Shown here: positions 7,783 to 17,484 of the stretch, in pieces
Layout: the number at the start of each line of letters is the position of its first letter
Position numbering within the stretch: position 1 is the first letter of the stretch
Origin: Lachnospiraceae bacterium
GTDB taxonomy: Bacteria; Bacillota; Clostridia; Lachnospirales; Lachnospiraceae
Assembly: GCA_910574865.1 (NCBI GenBank)
Contig: CAJTDN010000010.1
Span: 62,001 to 126,000, forward strand
DNA: 64,000 nt
Reading direction: 5' to 3'
Notes under the pieces: generated by a model
What the model saw: only the letters and a program-made list of their open reading frames with translations
What the model was told of the DNA's origin: nothing
Databases searched by the model: none
Program-made: the position numbers and the translations under genes

Positions 7783-7979
7783 TGATACAAGCGTCAAAAG
7801 GTCATGCGTTTCATGCTTGCATGAAAAAGGATGACCTTGGAACGCGCAAAACACCGAAAAGTAGCCATTTTTCGCAGAAAAATGAGCGGATTTGAGGTGT
7901 TTTAGGATTACGGGAGTGCGTTAGCACGGAGTAATCCGTGTATCATGAGCGTCAAAATACCTTTTGACGCTCTAATCAT
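7782..7979. mobile_element. 198-bp hairpin-rich element with terminal inverted repeats
   Basis: The left end (ATGATACAAGCGTCAAAAGG, from 7782) matches the reverse complement of the right end (ending 7979) at 18 of 21 positions. Inside are three hairpins: GGTCAT 7800-7805 with ATGACC 7831-7836 (containing TTTCATG/CATGAAA); GGATTAC 7905-7911 with GTAATCC 7931-7937; and GAGCGTCAAAA 7947-7957 with TTTTGACGCTC 7962-7972. No protein is encoded. It looks like a MITE-type insertion, or a large bidirectional terminator unit, lodged exactly at the ASCH stop codon and upstream of glgX. Confidence 0.5.
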
Positions 7980-8018
7980 GTAATTACAAACAAAGAATTA
8001 AGGAGTAACAAAAATATC

Positions 8019-10148
8019 ATGCGAATCTATAACGAGACCACAGAACCCACCGCAATCATCAACGGCTTCCACGTCCGTCCCGGGATGTTTGACGTGTACG
8101 GCGCGACCGCCGTCTCGCGAGGGGTGAATTTCACGGTGCATACCCATTATGGAACCTCGTGCGAACTGCTTTTATTCCACCAAGGGGATGAGACCCCTTA
8201 CGCCACGATTCCGTTTCCCAAGGCATATAAAATCGGCGACGTGTACTCGATGCTCGTGTTTGGCCTGAACATCGAAGAGTTCGAATACGCGTACCGGGTG
8301 GACGGCCCTTACGACCCCAGGGAGGGACATTTGTTTGACCGCGACGCGATTCTTCTGGATCCTTATGCCAAGGCTGTCACCGGCCAAAGCGTCTGGGGCG
8401 AGAAAAAGATTACGGACTATCACGCGCGGGTCGTGCGGGACACGTTCGACTGGGGCGACATGCCGCAATCCAAGACGGAACTAAGCGACCTCGTCATTTA
8501 CGAACTCCATGTCAGGGGATATACCAAGCACGAATCCTCCGGAGTAAAGGACAAAGGGACATTTGCCGGCCTGATGGAAAAAATTCCTTATTTAAAGGAA
8601 CTTGGCGTCACGGCGGTGGAATTGATGCCCATTTTTGAATTTGACGAATCCATGGACGTGCGGGAGGTAAACGGCAACAAGCTTTTGGACTACTGGGGGT
8701 ATAATTCGGTATGCTTTTTTGCCCCCAACGACAGCTATACCGCGTCCGTCGAACACAACCGCGAGGGAACGGAACTAAAGAGGCTCATCCGCGAACTCCA
8801 CGCGAACGGCATCGAAATCATCCTGGACGTGGTGTTCAACCACACGGCGGAGGGAAACATGGAAGGGCAGACATTTTCCTTCAAGGGATTTGACAACAAA
8901 ATTTATTACATGCTGACGCCGAACGGGGACTATTACAATTTCAGCGGCTGCGGGAACACGCTCAACTGCAACCACCCCATCGTCCGCCAGCTCATTTTGG
9001 AATGCCTGCGGTATTGGACGGTGAATTACCGGGTGGACGGCTTCCGCTTCGACCTTGCCAGCATCCTGGGCCGGAACGCGGACGGCTCGCCGATGAACAA
9101 GGCTCCCCTGCTCGAAAGCCTTGCCCATGACCCCATCTTGAACAACGTAAAACTCATCGCGGAGGCTTGGGACGCGGGCGGCATGTACCAGGTCGGAAAA
9201 TTCCAGGCACACAGGCGCTGGGCGGAATGGAACGGCCGGTACCGCGACGCATTGAGGGGATTTCTCAAGGGCGACAACTGGGAGGCGTCCGCCGCGGCCT
9301 GGAGCATTTCCGGTTCCGGCGACATGTATGGCGGGCCGTACACGGACGGCAACGAAATTTATTCGGGATACGACGCCTGCATCAATTTCCTCACCTGCCA
9401 TGACGGGTTTACCTTGTACGACCTCTACTCATACAACGAAAAACATAACGAAGGCAACGGCTGGCACAACACGGACGGCTCCAACGACAACCGAAGCTGG
9501 AACTGCGGCGTGGAGGGGGACACCGACGATCCGGAAATCTTGGGCTTACGCTTCCGCATGATTCGAAATGCCTGCGCGGTACTGATGTGCAGCCGGGGAA
9601 CGCCGATGTTCCTCGCCGGGGACGAGTTCGCCAACACCCAGCACGGCAACAACAACGCCTATTGCCAGGATAACGATATTTCCTGGCTGGACTGGAGCCT
9701 ATTGGAGAAAAACAAGGAATTATTCGAATTTTTCAAGTTCATGATTGCCTACCGCTACGACCACGCCATCATCCGCAAACGGCTTCCCGACGCGAAATGC
9801 GGCATGGCGCCGATACGTACCCATGACGTAATGGCGGAAAAGACACATATTGCGAAAGACGCCAAGACCTTTTCCATATCCTTCGCCGGATATGACAAGG
9901 GCAAAAAACGGGACGACATGGTCTATGTCTCGGTAAATTCATTTTGGGAAGACGTGACAATCACGTTTCCGCGACTTCCCGATTCGTTGTCATGGTGCCT
10001 GAGCGTGGACACCTACGGGGATGAGAACGGACGCTACGCCTTCCCGAAAGGGGAAGAAATCCCGATGGGCGAAAGCTACGTGCTGCGCCCGCGCACCGTG
10101 GCGGTTTTCACGGTGAGGGAAAATGAACCGAAAGGAGCTTCATCATGA
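8019..10148 (+). CDS. glgX: Glycogen debranching enzyme, isoamylase type
   Basis: A 709-residue GH13 enzyme that hydrolyses alpha-1,6 branch points of glycogen. It has an N-terminal CBM48-like domain (about 20-130), the barrel from about 155 (DLVIYELHVRGYT), nucleophile D345 (DGFRFD), acid/base E382 (LIAEAWDAGG) and H461-D462 (LTCHDGFTL). AAGGAG lies upstream of the ATG. The stop overlaps the start of the GH31 gene by four bases (ATGA), so the two were co-translated. It complements GlgB at 3173-5317: one adds branches, the other removes them. The closest functional label is GlgX/TreX; pullulanase is less likely because of the HVRGYTKH and FNHTAEG motifs. Confidence 0.93.
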   Translation: MRIYNETTEPTAIINGFHVRPGMFDVYGATAVSRGVNFTVHTHYGTSCELLLFHQGDETPYATIPFPKAYKIGDVYSMLVFGLNIEEFEYAYRVDGPYDPREGHLFDRDAILLDPYAKAVTGQSVWGEKKITDYHARVVRDTFDWGDMPQSKTELSDLVIYELHVRGYTKHESSGVKDKGTFAGLMEKIPYLKELGVTAVELMPIFEFDESMDVREVNGNKLLDYWGYNSVCFFAPNDSYTASVEHNREGTELKRLIRELHANGIEIILDVVFNHTAEGNMEGQTFSFKGFDNKIYYMLTPNGDYYNFSGCGNTLNCNHPIVRQLILECLRYWTVNYRVDGFRFDLASILGRNADGSPMNKAPLLESLAHDPILNNVKLIAEAWDAGGMYQVGKFQAHRRWAEWNGRYRDALRGFLKGDNWEASAAAWSISGSGDMYGGPYTDGNEIYSGYDACINFLTCHDGFTLYDLYSYNEKHNEGNGWHNTDGSNDNRSWNCGVEGDTDDPEILGLRFRMIRNACAVLMCSRGTPMFLAGDEFANTQHGNNNAYCQDNDISWLDWSLLEKNKELFEFFKFMIAYRYDHAIIRKRLPDAKCGMAPIRTHDVMAEKTHIAKDAKTFSISFAGYDKGKKRDDMVYVSVNSFWEDVTITFPRLPDSLSWCLSVDTYGDENGRYAFPKGEEIPMGESYVLRPRTVAVFTVRENEPKGASS

Positions 10149-11092
10149 AATTTCAAAACGGCCAATGGCTGCCAAAGGAGGGGCATTGTCTTTTTTCCCC
10201 GACGAGAATCATGGAAATCGAAAAAGACGAGACCGGCATCACCCTGGTGATGTCAACCACGAAAGTGATGGACGGGGTCACCCTGACGATGCGCGTCACG
10301 ACCCCGATGCCGGAAATGATTCGGGTACAAGTATATCATTATATGGGAATGAATGACGAAAACGACCCGTCATTCGACTTGAACCTGCCGGAAACCTTGC
10401 CGCCCATACAAGCGGAAGAAACGGATGACACGCTCACCATATATAGCGGGCATTTAAGCATGGTCATCGACAAAAAGACATGTTGCGCGCGCTATAAACG
10501 GGACAAAAAACCAATCACGTCCTATCGAAACACCGACCTTTCCTACGTCAAGACGGACTGGAGGGGTGAATACTATACATATGATTCCAAAGGCGCGTAT
10601 ATGCGCCAACAACTGGGATTGTCCGTCGGCGAGCTGATTTACGGGCTCGGGGAACGCTTCACACCGTTCGTGCGCAACGGCCAGGCCGTGGACGTCTGGA
10701 ACGAGGACGGAGGCACGAGCTCGGAGCAGTCCTATAAAAACATCCCGTTTTACGTGTCAAACAAGGGCTACGGCATCTTCGTGAACCAGACGGAAAACGT
10801 TTCATTTGAAATCGGTTCGGCGGCCGTGGCAAAAACCCAGTTTTCCGTGGCGGGGGAAAGCCTGGATTATTTTGTCATCAACGGCCCCACCATGAAGGAC
10901 GTCCTTATGCGTTACACGGACTTGACGGGCAAGCCGGGACTTCCCGCGGACTGGACGTTCGGCTTGTGGCTGTCCACCTCCTTTGTCACCAGGTATGACG
11001 AGGAAACGGTCATGGGCTTTATCGACGGCATGGCCGAACGGGGCATTCCGCTGAAAGTGTTCCACTTTGACTTTCCATGGCCGAACTGCTGA
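10145..11092 (+). pseudogene. GH31 alpha-glycosidase (YicI-like), truncated
   Basis: The 315 codons match the N-terminal half of GH31 alpha-xylosidase/alpha-glucosidase: the galactose-mutarotase-like domain, YGLGERFTPFVRNGQ (about 165-180) and GLWLSTSF (about 278). It breaks off after KVFHFDFPWPNC, where intact enzymes read HFDCFWM and go on for another ~400 residues with the catalytic KxD motif and acid/base. Just past the break another frame (from 11077) reads MAELLKAAWDVDV, which resembles the next GH31 block, so a frameshift plus later loss is likely. Start overlaps glgX by four bases. Non-functional as read. Confidence 0.75.
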
Positions 11093-11393
11093 AGGCGGCC
11101 TGGGACGTTGACGTTCACTTGTACCCGAAATGCGGCACGTGGGAAGGACTTATGGCACTTCCTAGGACGGGATGTGTTCCCACTGAATACTGTTTTTTAA
11201 AAGGCCTCCGCAAGAAGGTCTGTGAAGTGTGCACTTTTCTAAAAAGCACTTATGAAACACATGCAAAAACAAGTTTCATGCCGACGGTTCCGTACAAAAA
11301 TTTCCGCATTTTCACCAAACGGAAGGAATACAATCCCCATACACGGGTCGGCTAAACGTCCGCGGCTTGGTACAATTGGAAAGAATCATATCC
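11093..11393. other. Degenerate DNA after the GH31 break
   Basis: No convincing gene is seen here. Its first ~60 bases probably derive from GH31 in a shifted frame; the rest has no recognisable coding match. It marks the seam between the glycogen operon and the AT-rich island. Confidence 0.4.
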
Positions 11394-11428
11394 AGAGCAG
11401 TTCTTGTTTAAATCAGAACTGCTCTTTT
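11394..11428 (+). terminator. Terminator at the left edge of the island
   Basis: AGAGCAGTTCT (11394-11404) pairs with AGAACTGCTCT (11415-11425) and is followed by TTT on the plus strand. It can end glgX/GH31 transcription before the opposing hsdR remnant. Confidence 0.85.
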
Positions 11429-11470
11429 GTCGGCTCTAGATATGATACTTTCCTAATGAATTATAGCACT

Positions 11471-12643
11471 TCAGTATGGGAATTTCTCAATCGTGGTAAC
11501 GATGATGCGCTTGCCGTCCGTGATGGCTTTGGTAAGGTCGCCGGAGTGTTCTGCCCAGGCCACGGTATTGCTGACTTGCATAAACTGCTTGATAGTATCC
11601 CTAATCTGTTTATCGAGGATACGACGATCAGTGACTACAATAACAGCGTCCAACATCGGACGTCCATCTTGCTCAAGTCCAATCAATTGATGCGCAAGCC
11701 ATGCGATAGAGTTGGATTTGCCGCTTCCCGCGCTGTGCTGGATCAGGTATTTACGCCCGACACCATTTTTTCGTACATCGCTAAGAAGCTTTGTGACCAC
11801 ATCCAACTGATGATACCGTGGAAAAATTTGCTTCTCTTTTTTCTTTTTAGAATCCTCATCCACCTCGATAACAACCTGAGCATAGTTTTCAATAATCAAC
11901 GTCAGTTTTTCTTTTGTAAGAATGTCTTTCCACAGATAGTCGGTCATCAAGCCATTGGGATTCGGTGGATTACCCGCTCCATCGTTATATCCCCTATCGA
12001 AAGGCAGAAACCAACTGTCTTTACCCGCGAGGCGAGTGCAGAATTTGATACGGGCATCATCCACGGCCAGATGCACCATGCAGCGTTTGAACTGGAACAA
12101 CATCTCTCGCGAATCGCAATCATCCTTGTACTGCTGGACAGCATCATCCACATTTTGCTTTGTAAGCTGATTTTTGAGTTCAAAGGTGATGACAGGCAAT
12201 CCATTGATAAATAAGCACAAGTCAAGGGCCAGCTTGCCTGCGTCCTGAGAATAGCGGAGCTGGCGCGTCACGCTGAAAATATTTTTCTGGAACATCTCCC
12301 TCGCTTTTTCGTTGTTTTCGGTCGGTGTGAGATAGAACATAATGAGGTCAACCGGGTACACTTTAATGCCATTGCGCAGAACATCTACAATACCGCGTTT
12401 GACCAACTCACCCTGGAGGCGGTTCAAAAACTGACGCTTTTTCTGCTCGGACTGAAACACACCCAGCTTACCCATCTGTGAGGGCTGGGTATCCTACAAA
12501 AATCGAAAAAGGCGGGTTTCATCAATCGCATATTCTTTATTATAATCGGCGTTGGTCCCTTCTTCATAACCGTTCTGCTCAACCAGCCATTTTACAATGA
12601 GGGCCTCTAAACCGCTTTCTTTTGTGTTTGTAAGTCCTGGCAT
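11471..12643 (-). pseudogene. hsdR: Type I restriction enzyme R subunit, broken
   Basis: The frame opens at ATG 12643 (MPGLTNTKESGLEALIVKWL), but codon 50 is TAG (12494-12496) where relatives read Gln in FRFLQDTQP. The same frame goes on with the nuclease core (FELKN, an ExK motif) and the Walker A (QHSAGSGKSNS), then stops after TTIEKFPY at 11471, far short of the ~1000 residues of HsdR; the DEAD-box motif II and the rest of the motor are absent. So it has both a nonsense mutation and a 3' deletion. ATG follows the yhcG stop by two bases. It cannot restrict DNA. No hsdM is present in the window. Confidence 0.88.
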
Positions 12644-12645
12644 AG

Positions 12646-13668
12646 TTATCCCTCCTGTTCTTCAATCCGCTTGCGCTCAATCTCAATTTCACGCTGCAAT
12701 TCCTCAGCAGTGGGTAGGGCAAAACGATAACGTGAAGCAAAAACTTGCTGAGCGTCATTCAGAACAGAGTATTTGACGATTGCCTCATTCTTCTGAGAAC
12801 ACAGTATGATACCTATGGTAGGATTGTCATCTTCATTTTTATATAACGCATCAAACATTCGGATGTAGCTGTCCATCTGGCCAATGTCGCCGTGGGTCAA
12901 TTTCCCGATTTTCAAGTCAATCAGCACATGGCATTTCAGGATACTGTGGTAAAATACAAGGTCAAGGTAAAAATCTTCATCTTCATAGCGCATCAGCTTC
13001 TGTCTGGCTACAAAACAGAAACCACGTCCCAGCTCCAACAGAAATTCCTGTAATTTATCGATTAATGCCTGTTCTAAATCCGACTCCCGCAGAGCCGGGT
13101 AATCTTTTAGGTCAAGAAATTCCAATACATATGGGTCTTTAATAAAGTTTTCCGCAGCTAAAGGTGCTGTGAGTTCAACAGCTTCGTCCCTTACAGACGC
13201 CTGCTCTCTGCTTGCGAGAAGGCGCTCATAATATAGAGTGGAAATCTGCCTTTCCAGTTGGCGGCTCGACCATGCGGAGGCGATTGCCTCGTCCATATAC
13301 CATTGCCTTGCCTGCTCATTTTCCACTGACAGCAAAAGGCGGTAGTGTGTCCAAGTCAATTGCGAACGCAGCGCGTTCGTATTTGGAAACATGACATAAA
13401 ATTTCTTCATCTGTTGCAACGTCCGCACAGAAAAGCCCTTGCCGAAGTCCTTGGTCAAACGGCTGGACAACTCCTGTAAAACAGATTTCCCATAATCAGC
13501 CCGCGTATTGCCGTTTTGCTCATGCTCTACAATGATGCGCCCAATCTGCCAGTAGGCTTGGACCATCGCAAAGTTGACCGCGCTGTATGCCTGATTGCGT
13601 GACAGCAGGAGGGCTTCCTTTATTTCAGAATAGATGTCCTCATAAGGAGTTAGGTTAAGGTCAGCCAT
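12646..13668 (-). CDS. yhcG: DUF1016 / PD-(D/E)XK nuclease-domain protein
   Basis: A 340-residue YhcG-family protein. The N-terminal half is the DUF1016 helical domain (YSAVNFAMVQAYWQIGRIIVEHE; FSVRTLQQMKKFY), the C-terminal half a PD-(D/E)XK-like fold with DFYLDLVFYH and LIDLKIGKLTHGDIGQM, holding the Asp and DxK metal-site residues. It looks intact. Such proteins are common inside type I restriction loci and have been linked to DNA binding or nuclease activity, but their role there is not settled. Starts 5 bases after the membrane-protein stop and is followed within 2 bases by hsdR, so one operon. Confidence 0.88.
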   Translation of the reverse strand: MADLNLTPYEDIYSEIKEALLLSRNQAYSAVNFAMVQAYWQIGRIIVEHEQNGNTRADYGKSVLQELSSRLTKDFGKGFSVRTLQQMKKFYVMFPNTNALRSQLTWTHYRLLLSVENEQARQWYMDEAIASAWSSRQLERQISTLYYERLLASREQASVRDEAVELTAPLAAENFIKDPYVLEFLDLKDYPALRESDLEQALIDKLQEFLLELGRGFCFVARQKLMRYEDEDFYLDLVFYHSILKCHVLIDLKIGKLTHGDIGQMDSYIRMFDALYKNEDDNPTIGIILCSQKNEAIVKYSVLNDAQQVFASRYRFALPTAEELQREIEIERKRIEEQEG

Positions 13669-13672
13669 TTTA

Positions 13673-14560
13673 TCAGTCCTCCTTGCCGTGAAAACATTTT
13701 TTATATGCGTTCTGTTGTTTTATTGCGATGTATTCACGCGCCAGGGCAGATAGTTGCTGGATTTCATTCTGATTATATTTGCTAACCTCATTCATAAGGG
13801 CAAGTAAATTTTCCCTTTGAGGTTCAATGTCAATAATTTTGCTTTTATGGATTTCAATTTCAGCTTCACTATACTCTGGCGGCTGTCCCAATGCTTGATT
13901 CCGCTGGTTGCTTTGCTGACAATTTGTTATCAAGGCTTGATACAAGGCATTGCTGACAGAAACAACAACATAGGCATCTACTATCTGTAGCAGTTCGAAA
14001 AGTTTGCTTCCAACCTTCTCATATATCTTTTGAAACTCCGGCAAAATTGATTGGACTCTGCAAGGCTTTTTACAAGCGGAACATCCTGCGGTCATTGCAT
14101 AAATATCTGTGAAAAACATGATTTCCAATTTCAGAGCATTAATTTTTCGCATTTCTTCAGAAAGTTGCTGCCGGATAGCTGCTACTTCAGCAGGATCATA
14201 TCCCTTGTTTGTGATATACAAACTGTTAAACTGTTGATAGAGAGTGCTTGGTGCAAAAACATTCAAATCACAAATTGCTTTCCCCAACGCATCTTTTTCT
14301 TTTTCGATGCTATCCATTGATTTCTCATATTGGTGAATATTGCGTTCATGTCGCAATGTAAGCATGACACCTGCGAGTGTCATCGTCCCTCCTAAGTAAC
14401 TGCCACAAAAGATAAACCATGTGGAGGCATCGACATTTGGCACATTGATATTGACCCCAAAATAATTCCCCAGAGCAATTCCTATATGCAGACAGAGCAT
14501 AAGAAGGAAGGGAATGGCAAGGACAACCAAGAACCACCATTTCAACAGTTTATTCTTCAT
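13673..14560 (-). CDS. Two-helix membrane protein of the restriction locus
   Basis: Not a family I recognise by name. From ATG 14560 it is 295 residues: a basic N-terminus (MKNKLLKWW), a first membrane helix (FLVVLAIPFLLMLCLHIGIAL), a second (WFIFCGSYLGGTMTLAGVML), then a ~220-residue soluble, mostly helical part with a Cys cluster (GCSACKKPC). The soluble part starts with heptad-like charge repeats (KSMDSIEKEKDALGK), suggesting a coiled coil. I prefer 14560 because the longer frame to 14656 lies inside hsdS; the start overlaps the hsdS stop by eleven bases, so translation is coupled. A role with the restriction genes is only suggested by position. Confidence 0.7.
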   Translation of the reverse strand: MKNKLLKWWFLVVLAIPFLLMLCLHIGIALGNYFGVNINVPNVDASTWFIFCGSYLGGTMTLAGVMLTLRHERNIHQYEKSMDSIEKEKDALGKAICDLNVFAPSTLYQQFNSLYITNKGYDPAEVAAIRQQLSEEMRKINALKLEIMFFTDIYAMTAGCSACKKPCRVQSILPEFQKIYEKVGSKLFELLQIVDAYVVVSVSNALYQALITNCQQSNQRNQALGQPPEYSEAEIEIHKSKIIDIEPQRENLLALMNEVSKYNQNEIQQLSALAREYIAIKQQNAYKKCFHGKED

Positions 14561-15908
14561 ATGTTTCACCTTCCATTCCCTCCATGCTTTCATCATTCTC
14601 TGTATCAACCGTTTCCTCCACAAATTCGCATTCTGGAATTTCGATACCTCGGACATCTATTTTGCCTATTACCATATCGGAGATAAGGCGGGGCTTAAAT
14701 TCCTGTAAAGTAGAAATCTCCTGCGTTAAGTTATCTTCATACTTTTTGGTCTTATCACGGAACTCAATTATGTACTCCATAATTTCTGCCTGTTCTTCAA
14801 TTGGCGGGACAGGCAGAACGATAGTATTAAAATCATCTGTGTAAAGTCGCCAGAATCCTTCGATTATGCCGCGCACCCTGATACGCAGTTCACCCCGGCA
14901 ACGGACACTTTTTAGTACAGTTTCTGCAAATGTTGGGAGAACTCTCTCTCTGTTAGGTATCAGCACTGTATAGTCTGGGCTGATAACTCCAGACTGTGGA
15001 GACAGCGCAAAAACACCTAAGTGCGCTTTGAGCCTGTTCAAAACAAGATCATCTTTATAACACAGTTTACCGCCTGCATACGATTCCGAGAGCATCCTGC
15101 GTTCATCAAGTTGACTATCTGGTACAAGCCCATATTTTTGGCTCATAGACAAATGTTGCTCCTGGCCCTCTTGTGAACGCTCATCCCGTTCCGAGAGAAG
15201 ATACTTACATCGCATAGTTTGCCAATGTTCTGGTATATCGCCAATCCACTCTACCCCAGAATTTTTTGTAGATACATTATTGTGTAGGCCATGTGTGACA
15301 ATGTGTGAAATATAAACTCTCTGCCGCTCATGAAGCAATGCTATTTGTTTCCGCTTTATTGAAATTAGTCGATTGATACTTGAAACCTTCCAATCCCAAA
15401 ACCGCACAATCTGATCCTGTTCGGGACGAGGAGGAAGAGGCAATTTACAGCTAAGGAATGTTCCTGCGTTAATGGTTTTCCTTAAGCCGCTATACAGTGG
15501 CCGCATTGCCTTCACATTATCAAGTAACAAATAATAGTAGTAGGCATAGTGCGGATTAATATTTGCAACATGAAATATTGTATATGCGCCAGTCAACATA
15601 CCATTATATTGGGAAAGCCCGACAGTGCGCGGAGTTTCATCAATGTCAAACAAGCAAAATGCCATGTCTCCTGGCTTAACAATCTTGTATGTGTTAAAAT
15701 CCTTGGGAAATTTGCCTTTTCCAGATGCCACATCGTGGAGTATTATCCCTTTTGTTGTCAAGGAAAGTAAAGGATATGCATCTATATCATCGCCAACCAC
15801 ATCTTTAGTTTCCTCAAAAATATTTTTATTACGCACCAGTTCCCAGTGGGCTGGTATATTAGGCAACCATGGAAGCGGTGTTATGAAATAATCGGGGTAT
15901 GGTTTCAT
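14550..15908 (-). CDS. hsdS: Type I restriction-modification specificity subunit
   Basis: A 452-residue S subunit with two target recognition domains. Domain 1 spans about 10-155, followed by the central helical spacer (PPRPEQDQIVRFWDWK, then LISIKRKQIALLHERQR); domain 2 starts near WIGDIPEHW (about 222) and ends in a second helix (PPIEEQAEIMEYI...). Each domain contacts half of a bipartite DNA site. The S subunit needs HsdM to methylate, and none is encoded here, so it is either orphaned or served from elsewhere in the genome. RBS GGAGGGG lies just upstream of the ATG. The C-terminal tail is very acidic (TENDESMEGMEGE). Confidence 0.92.
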   Translation of the reverse strand: MKPYPDYFITPLPWLPNIPAHWELVRNKNIFEETKDVVGDDIDAYPLLSLTTKGIILHDVASGKGKFPKDFNTYKIVKPGDMAFCLFDIDETPRTVGLSQYNGMLTGAYTIFHVANINPHYAYYYYLLLDNVKAMRPLYSGLRKTINAGTFLSCKLPLPPRPEQDQIVRFWDWKVSSINRLISIKRKQIALLHERQRVYISHIVTHGLHNNVSTKNSGVEWIGDIPEHWQTMRCKYLLSERDERSQEGQEQHLSMSQKYGLVPDSQLDERRMLSESYAGGKLCYKDDLVLNRLKAHLGVFALSPQSGVISPDYTVLIPNRERVLPTFAETVLKSVRCRGELRIRVRGIIEGFWRLYTDDFNTIVLPVPPIEEQAEIMEYIIEFRDKTKKYEDNLTQEISTLQEFKPRLISDMVIGKIDVRGIEIPECEFVEETVDTENDESMEGMEGETYEE

Positions 15909-15949
15909 TGTATCCCCTCCATAATCTCCGTCATCATACCATCCGCTTC

Positions 15950-16141
15950 CTATTCCATAATATCACAGACATCACATCTTAGGGCTGTACAGATTTTTTC
16001 AAGAATTTCTGTATTTACATTTTCATTTTTTCCAAGTTTCGTAACGGATGCCGCACTAATCCCAGCTAATCTTTGCAGGTCTTTTTTCTTCATATCCTTA
16101 CCAATCAACAGTTTCCATAATTTTTTGTAACTGATAGCCAT
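15950..16141 (-). CDS. Small XRE-type DNA-binding regulator
   Basis: 63 residues forming one helix-turn-helix: DMKKKDLQRLAGISAASVTKL, then NVNTEILEKICTALRCDVCDI. This YozG-like regulator often precedes restriction genes. Start ATG 16141 is set by AAGGGAGG eight bases upstream; an upstream in-frame start would span the promoter. It is first in a five-gene minus-strand operon with hsdS, the membrane protein, yhcG and the hsdR remnant, and probably represses it. Confidence 0.88.
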   Translation of the reverse strand: MAISYKKLWKLLIGKDMKKKDLQRLAGISAASVTKLGKNENVNTEILEKICTALRCDVCDIME

Positions 16142-16193
16142 GGATGAACCTCCCTTTTCTGGGAATGTGCCGATTTGAAGATTTCTGCTGCTT

Positions 16194-16222
16194 ATTATAA
16201 CACGACTGATCCCCAAACGCAA
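16194..16222 (-). promoter_or_regulatory. Promoter of the restriction operon
   Basis: On the minus strand TTGCGT (16222-16217) and TATAAT (16199-16194) are 17 bp apart, about 50 bases before the XRE start. Confidence 0.8.
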
Positions 16223-16557
<335 letters not shown>

Positions 16558-16824
16558 TCACACCTCTGCACCTAATACCCGATTGACTTTGGTTATCATA
16601 TTTTCCCTTTGTGCTCTGTTGAAGTGGGCACAGACAACATAATAAATATCATCAATCTCCTTTACAAAATCCAAATCTTTTGGTTTTGAAATTTGCTTAA
16701 AGAAAGCAAGGCGTTTCTCTTTCGGTAAATCAGCAAGCATATCGTAAATGTTATTGATTGCCTCTCGGATAGTGGTGTCTTCGATAAATTGTTCCTTTGT
16801 TGTTCCTTCTATATAGCTGTCCAT
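16558..16824 (-). CDS. Small conserved mobile-element protein, unknown function
   Basis: 88 residues, acidic and helical (QFIEDTTIREAINNIYDML; LPKEKRLAFFKQI). No named domain recognised. ATG 16824 is preferred over the one at 16842 because GGGAGG lies 11 bases before it and overlaps the earlier start. It follows the sigma-like gene by 85 bases on the same strand; that pairing is typical of cargo in conjugative or mobilisable elements of Clostridia, which is the basis for calling it mobile-element-derived. Confidence 0.6.
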   Translation of the reverse strand: MDSYIEGTTKEQFIEDTTIREAINNIYDMLADLPKEKRLAFFKQISKPKDLDFVKEIDDIYYVVCAHFNRAQRENMITKVNRVLGAEV

Positions 16825-16909
16825 ATGCAATAATCCTCCCATGAAGAATAGAGTGAGAGAAAATATCCCTCACCCTATAGTCCTTGAAAAAGTTAAAATT
16901 TGCCCTCTA

Positions 16910-17335
16910 TTACTTAAAATCTTTTAGTTTTTTCCGTAAATGTCCTAATCTTGCATAGACAGCTCCTGGTGTTATCCCCACAAGCAGAGCAATCTCCTTT
17001 GTAGAATAGCCCTGCATTTTCAATAGGACAATCTGCAAAGTACGTTTGTCTATTGTAAGCAATACTCGATACAGATTTTCGTCCTCAATTTCATCCAATA
17101 AATCTGCAATCGTCTTTACTTCTGTAATCGGTACATTGTCTGCCATTCCCTCAAGGTATTCTCCGAAATCACTCGTCCAACGGTAAAACCGTCTGTTGGA
17201 ATTAAAATCTGCTCTATCATCTGTGTGGATTTGTTTAATAGTGTCTTCATACATACCATACTCACGTAATACTTTTTCCTCGGCTTCTTTCCAAACACGC
17301 CATTTGCGTTCTTCCCGTCCGTGGTTATATGCCAT
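16910..17335 (-). CDS. Sigma-70 region 4-like factor of mobile-element type
   Basis: 141 residues. The C-terminal ~50 hold a sigma region-4 helix-turn-helix (TLQIVLLKMQGYSTKEIALL, then VGITPGAVYARLGHLRKKL); the N-terminal part is charged (YNHGREERKWRVWKEAEEK). Proteins of this shape are carried by Tn916/Tn1549-like elements, where they help control transfer or cargo genes. I chose ATG 17335 for its GGAGG eight bases upstream; the frame is open for 43 more codons upstream (MIFVVVPRPLLLDFNDF...), so a longer form is possible. Confidence 0.75.
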   Translation of the reverse strand: MAYNHGREERKWRVWKEAEEKVLREYGMYEDTIKQIHTDDRADFNSNRRFYRWTSDFGEYLEGMADNVPITEVKTIADLLDEIEDENLYRVLLTIDKRTLQIVLLKMQGYSTKEIALLVGITPGAVYARLGHLRKKLKDFK

Positions 17336-17449
17336 TCTAATTTCCTCCAATCCGAATTTTGAAAAGTCGTTAAAATCCAGAAGGAGAGGGCGGGGAACGA
17401 CAACGAATATCATAAATCGCCCTGATACATATCCTTGCAAAAAAATACA

Positions 17450-17484
17450 AAAGAAAAACCGCAAGGGATGTTACGCCGTTGCGG
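17450..17484 (-). terminator. Terminator upstream of the sigma-like gene
   Basis: On the minus strand CCGCAA (17484-17479) pairs with TTGCGG (17464-17459) and runs into TTTTTCTT. It ends transcripts coming from the ABC/KTR genes before the sigma-like gene. Confidence 0.7.
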
